A DNA stretch of 64,000 nt, from assembly GCA_036583965.1 (NCBI GenBank), contig JAZBQD010000014.1, forward strand, positions 52,271,626 through 52,335,625, given 5' to 3'. Below are positions 59,508-64,000 of this stretch, piece after piece. Positions within the stretch are counted from its first letter, which is position 1. Every line of letters begins with the position of its first letter. This DNA comes from Prunella strophiata. Taxonomy: Eukaryota; Chordata; Aves; Passeriformes; Prunellidae. The notes under the pieces were generated by a model. That model was given only the letters and a program-made list of their open reading frames with translations. It was not told where the DNA came from and did not search any database. The position numbers were made by a program, and so were the translations under genes.

Positions 59508-62094
59508 GAAGCATTGTGAGCTGAAAGGCCACTATGTGATGGTACTTGCAGAACAAGGAATTTGACAACTTTCTGTATCTTCCATCAGCAAAACCAGAGG
59601 GAGAATTTTCAGGTTTTTGGACTTCTCTGTCCCCAGTGAAGTCCACCACCAACTGCTTTTCTGTGGGACAAAATTTTTGTCCTCTGTCTGTGTGTGTGAG
59701 ACAAAACCATACAGACACATATTCTTCCTTTAAACTCTTTTAATAGTATTTCACAGAACTGATCCAGCCTGTGCTTTTTTCCCCTACTTTTGGCAGCCTT
59801 TTCATGAGTTGAGTTGCTTCCATGCAGCACAGCTGATGATGGGCTGTGGAGCAGGGACACATCAGCAGTGTAAGCAGAGGGTGCTGCCAGGACCTTGCTG
59901 TGAACCTTCAGCCTTCATCTGTCTGTTGAGCTGTCTGTATGCCTTTGCTCTAGTGTCTCTGCAGTACTGCAAAAAGCAGTGCCATGGCAAGAGTGGTCAC
60001 TTCTAGCAGAGGTGTGGAAGGTGGAGGAGCTAATCCCTGAGGAAGAGGAGGAAGGACTGAAAATGCCTCCAGTCAGCACTGTGCTCAGAGGATCCCTTCC
60101 ATGGAGTAAGGCTGTAAAGCTCTGCTGCCTGTCCTCTCAGTGCCATAGTGTAAGAGATAACTGTGCTCTCCTCCAAAGCAGACTGATGAAATCTGTTTCC
60201 ATTGCACAAAGATGCATTGTTCCCTTTAGTGCTGAAGGAGTTGAGTTTCCCTGTGGGCCCTAGCTGTAATTTGCCTCTCATGCTTTCAAAGGTGTCTGTC
60301 TATTTTGAAAAGAAATTTCATTTAAGTCTTCATTTTCCTTGGAGCCTGCCTTCAGACTCAGCAACAATAACAAAAAACCATTGAACAAGGGACACTGCAG
60401 GCTTGTTCCTTCCTTGATTCATGGTGGTATTTACCAAGATGTGGTGGGACTTTGACTGACACTCTACCAACAGGAGAAAAATGGATCCCCACTGCAATAC
60501 ATATATCTCCCAATTACCTCACTGAAAATGAGGTCTTCAAGTATTTTCTTTCTCTCCCAAGTAAATCCATAATTAATTCAGTTCTGGTATGTTCTTCTGG
60601 CTGTTCTCAGATCTACTTCATCTCTTGCATTATAGTCAGCCAATAAATCCCTTAATCTTGGAGAAACAATTTAGAAGGTTGAATTTTGGTATTTTCTCTG
60701 GACCTTCATTTACTGTATAGTCTTTGAAGCTGAGATCAGCATAGGTTTGGTCTCCACAAAAAATTATTTGAAATGAGAACTGCTGTCATCCAGTGGCTGG
60801 CTTTTGGATGGAGTTTTAGGTAGTGGAACTCATGTAGTTCGGTCTGATGTGTATTTAATAATATCCATGGGATTCCAGTATTTTAAATTTGTGTTGAGAA
60901 AGCAGAGTGGGAAACAGCCTTGCTTGTCCCCGGCCTTGTCTGTCTGATCATGCAATCTCTTGTTGCCTTTTGACACTGTCAAAGTTTCTAATGCAAACCT
61001 GAACACCACTACAGTGAAATTAAACTTCCCAATAACATGCTGGCTTTTCTTAGGAGCTGCTTAAAAGCAAGAGGTAGCAAACCTGCAGAGAGTGCAGTGG
61101 ATGGTTTCTGGCAGCATGGCAGAGCTGTTGCAGGTGCATTGCCTGAACAGCCAGTTTTACAGGGCTCCCATTGCAGGGTCTGCACTGTTCCCACCAGGTA
61201 ACTGCTGACACTGCACATGGTTGTGTGTTTTGGATCTGTTTCATGCCTTGTTCTCCAGAGGCAAGTCACTATCTTGTGAAGATACCTCAAAAGAGAGGCA
61301 GTTGCTGTCCAATGAACATGTGTTATTTGGCTTTACATATGAAAACATTAGCTAGGGCTTTCTTATGCCTGTTGGCAGAGAGGTGTTCTTTTAAAGAAAT
61401 GCCAATAATAATAAAAACTACTTCAACTAAGGTCTGAATATCTTGACTACAAGTGGGAAATTATGTAGATTACCAACCCTGAGAAGCCTCTGATACTCCG
61501 TGTCATGATTAGAGGGTGTGCAAGTCTATTTGAGGACTTGGCTAATTTAAACTACTTGAGTTCCATAGCTAAATTACTTCAGGTAATGCTTAACAGCTGT
61601 GTTTTGTAACAATGAGGGCTCAATATGTTACAGAAGATGTAGTTTGTTTGCTGTTTGTGACCGTCTCTAATTTTAAAGTAATGCTTGCACTAATGACTGG
61701 TTTGAAGCTTTTGAAAAGGGGATAGTTTTGCTAATTGCATTCCATATTGAAGTTACATGACTAAATATTGAATAGAGGTTTTCCTTTTGCTATGTGACAT
61801 GGTCTGATTTGTTGGCCTTGAAACAGATAACTGGAAGATAAGATGGCAGCTTTTTTAAAAAGAATGTGCCTGGATTTTGCACTCAGTTTAAGAATCTCTT
61901 ACTCCCTGTGTGTACCCATGCATATGCTTTAAACCACATTTCTGGAATACACATGGAAGTTATTTGAAGGCAAGAAGCGAGTTGTGTGTATGTGAAATGT
62001 AGTGTTGTTGATCTAACCATGTCTGTGTATATATATATTTTATATTTCTTTTATATATGCATATTACTGGATACTAATTCATCTCACTAAGAAA
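59508..62094. other. Non-coding stretch
   Basis: Unique sequence with no recognised repeat. An AT-rich tract (TGTATATATATATTTTATAT) lies at about 62026-62060, immediately left of the last CR1 element. Open frames are short and featureless. Confidence 0.5.
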
Positions 62095-63120
62095 TACCAC
62101 AATAACCTTAAGAACCACCATGAGAGTGTCATCTCTTGTGGCCCTTCTAGCATTTGTGTTAAGTTGTCCCTGCCACCTTCCAGAAATCTGTTTTGGCCTG
62201 CCTTTCCCTCTTCAAGTTCAGAGAGGTTGAAGTCTCCCTTGAGAACTAGGGTCTGTGGTCTAGAGACTTCCTAGAGATGTTTACAGAAGACTTCATCAAC
62301 TTCTTCACTGTGTGGTCTGCAATAACCTCCCATCACAGTGCCACCCTCATTGATCTCTCTTTTAATGCCAACCCACAAGCATTCAGCCAGGCTATTGTCC
62401 ATCCCATAAATGAGCTCCACACATTTCAGTGTTCCTTTTCTGTAAAGGGCAACAATTCTGCATTGTTCTATTTTCTTAGGTGGCTCTCTCTCATAATTTG
62501 CTGTTGCTCAAGAGGAGTTCCATGGTAATAAAAGCCACATGTCTGCCTGAGATACCTGTCATCATGCAGCCAGACATGGATTGGCAGGAATTATGCACTC
62601 CAACCTGCACTTTTCCCTTTTGCATTTAGGATCAAGGAGGGCATTACCTGGACTCCAGCCTTTACCCATACAGCTCTGTAGTGATTCTTCAATTCCAGGC
62701 CTAGCATGGCAATATCACCACTGCCTACATGGATGAGGAGCAAGGAGGTGATAGTTGTAGCTATAGGATAGCGAGCTTCAGTTTTTCATCATTCCAAATC
62801 TGGCACCCCACAAATAAACTACCTCCCATGACAGCATCTTGCACCAGTACATGGGTGCATTTGAGCCCTAGAGAAGGGAATCTCCAACCACTGTTACCGA
62901 GTCACTCCTTATGGTGTTCATACTTCATTAAGGCCTTGTGGGCCTTGAAACCCCACTTCATGGAGTTTGCTCCTCATCCCAGGCCATTATATCACAGAAG
63001 CAGTCCTGCCCCTTCAGACCTGAGGGCAAAGAGTCTCTGTCCTGCCCCAGAAGCCCCAGGCTGCCAGCTGCTTGGGAGTCTACATCCACCACACAACTTT
63101 CCCTTCTTCTTCACATTGTG
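62095..63120 (-). repeat. CR1-type LINE with ORF1 esterase-like domain joined to truncated endonuclease
   Basis: Read on the minus strand, this preserves pieces rarely kept in truncated CR1 copies. First comes VVGDSLL, the SGNH/GDSL hydrolase-like block of CR1 ORF1 (GDSL codons at 62874-62885), followed at once by a stop. Next is a HVGSGDIA word (about 62725-62750). Then ALYRKGTLKCVEL, AECLWVGIKREINEGG, YCRPHSEEVDEVFCKHL, and the endonuclease catalytic motif GDFN (62227-62240), then RFLEGGRDNLTQ. The N-terminal part of the endonuclease expected between the esterase and ALY is missing, so an internal deletion is inferred. The right boundary is uncertain: similarity is clear to about 62910 and weak beyond. 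The left end is truncated before RT. Confidence 0.82.
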
Positions 63121-64000
63121 TAGCTTGGGCTCTTGCTTCTGCAAGACCATGAAGACCCTGCTTATCTCCTGTTTGTCCTCCACTCTGTTCCTCCCACAGC
63201 CCCCTTAGGTGGGTGCCTGATGCCCCTTGGTGCTGCACTTCTCTGGGAGAGACCATGGAGGAGGTGGGGGCAAGCACCTCCCTCTGGGCTGTGGCTGCTG
63301 ATTTGCTGCAGTGCTATTTCCAGCCACTGCTGCAGATGCAGAACCTGCTAATTCAGCTGGGAAGGCTGAAGTGATAACAGCTCTGGACATCTTGTAGAAG
63401 AAGGAAAGGAAATTGATTCCTGAGGATTCCCTGCAGCACAATGTTTTACCACAGTCTCACTGGGACAGGAGGATGTGGTGTAGCTCCCAGCAAAGGGGGC
63501 TGTGCTGGGCTGGAGGGATCCTGAGAGGAGAACCCCACTGGGTAGTCAAGCTTGACTTTTCATAAATAAGTGTTTTAAAAGGCTGGTCCTGACAAGAGTG
63601 AGAAAATATTTCTTGCTTTCTTGTCTCCAGGCATCCTATTAACAGGTTTGGTGCAGTCAAGATCTCAATTTCAAGAGTATAAAAAACTGTAGTGTTGCTT
63701 TTTTTGTTTTGTGTGTGTTTTTCCTACAGGGTATAGTGATACCTTTCCTGGAATCTTTTTTTCCTAGTTTTTTTTCCCAACTGAGTGCCAAAAAGAAACA
63801 AGTTATCCAATTTTGATAAGTTGCTTTCACCATTAATGGCCACCTTTGAGATAAGTTTTTAAGTCACTTGAGTATTCTCTCATGAAAGTCGATAGTTTTT
63901 TCTGTTGGTATTGGGTGGTTTTTTAATTTGTGGAGTACCTTTTCTTCATTCAAATACATGTCTCAGCCTCATCAGAGTATTAATAAGTAGGTTTTTATGC
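63121..64000. other. Non-coding stretch, possibly the decayed 5' part of the CR1 element
   Basis: The interval 63121-63540 is GC-moderate. On the minus strand it could hold a decayed N-terminal ORF1 region, but no motif is convincing. From 63660 the sequence turns T-rich (TTTTTTTGTTTTGTGTGTG, about 63698-63718) and unique. No exon is recognised. Confidence 0.4.

Overview
This window is vertebrate nuclear DNA and almost certainly avian. The diagnosis rests on interspersed repeats. At least six CR1-type LINE fragments are recognisable, several ending in the characteristic 3' tail (CCTTCCAACC followed by an ATTCTGTGAT-like end). One minus-strand copy carries the SGNH/GDSL ORF1 domain plus endonuclease of bird and reptile CR1 elements. 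Ancient CORE-SINE/MIR-like pieces are also present. No Alu, L1 or other mammal-specific repeats were seen. The species cannot be named from this sequence. No bacterial-style gene organisation, CRISPR array, tRNA or rRNA gene was found, and none of the long open frames looks like a conserved protein.

The main gene-associated landmark is a dense CpG island at about 7.6-9.1 kb. It has features of a plus-strand promoter: GC boxes, a purine tract able to form a G-quadruplex, a short upstream ORF in strong initiation context, and good splice donors after 8563 and 8725 with a polypyrimidine-AG acceptor at 8658. I read it as the promoter and 5' noncoding exon(s) of an unidentified gene transcribed left to right. 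A smaller CpG-rich patch lies about 3 kb upstream (4.66-4.83 kb).

Right of the island nearly everything looks intronic or intergenic. One splice-bounded candidate exon stands out (17663/17666-17765): it has a tandem CAGCAG acceptor and a near-consensus CAG|GTGAGC donor, contains no ATG, and is open in two frames. I do not recognise its peptide. It could be an internal coding exon or a second 5'UTR exon.

CR1 fragments occur at 0.2-0.66 (-), 13.2-14.45 (+), 25.26-25.47 (+), 34.17-35.1 (-), 39.5-40.2 (+, oldest), 59.2-59.5 (+) and 62.1-63.1 kb (-). MIR-like fragments lie near 3.9, 22.9, 24.8 and 46.8 kb. Simple repeats include a 29-unit CCTTC array (55.75-55.9 kb), a 16-unit ATCC array (45.8 kb), T40 (9.8 kb) and a T37-GGC-G17 block (27.7 kb). 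Several perfect short hairpins and tandem duplications of 18-22 bp period are scattered through unique AT-rich sequence. I found no convincing new biological system. The items most worth checking are the promoter and candidate exon, the CR1 copy with ORF1 abutting a truncated endonuclease, and some AT-rich blocks that may be conserved enhancers.
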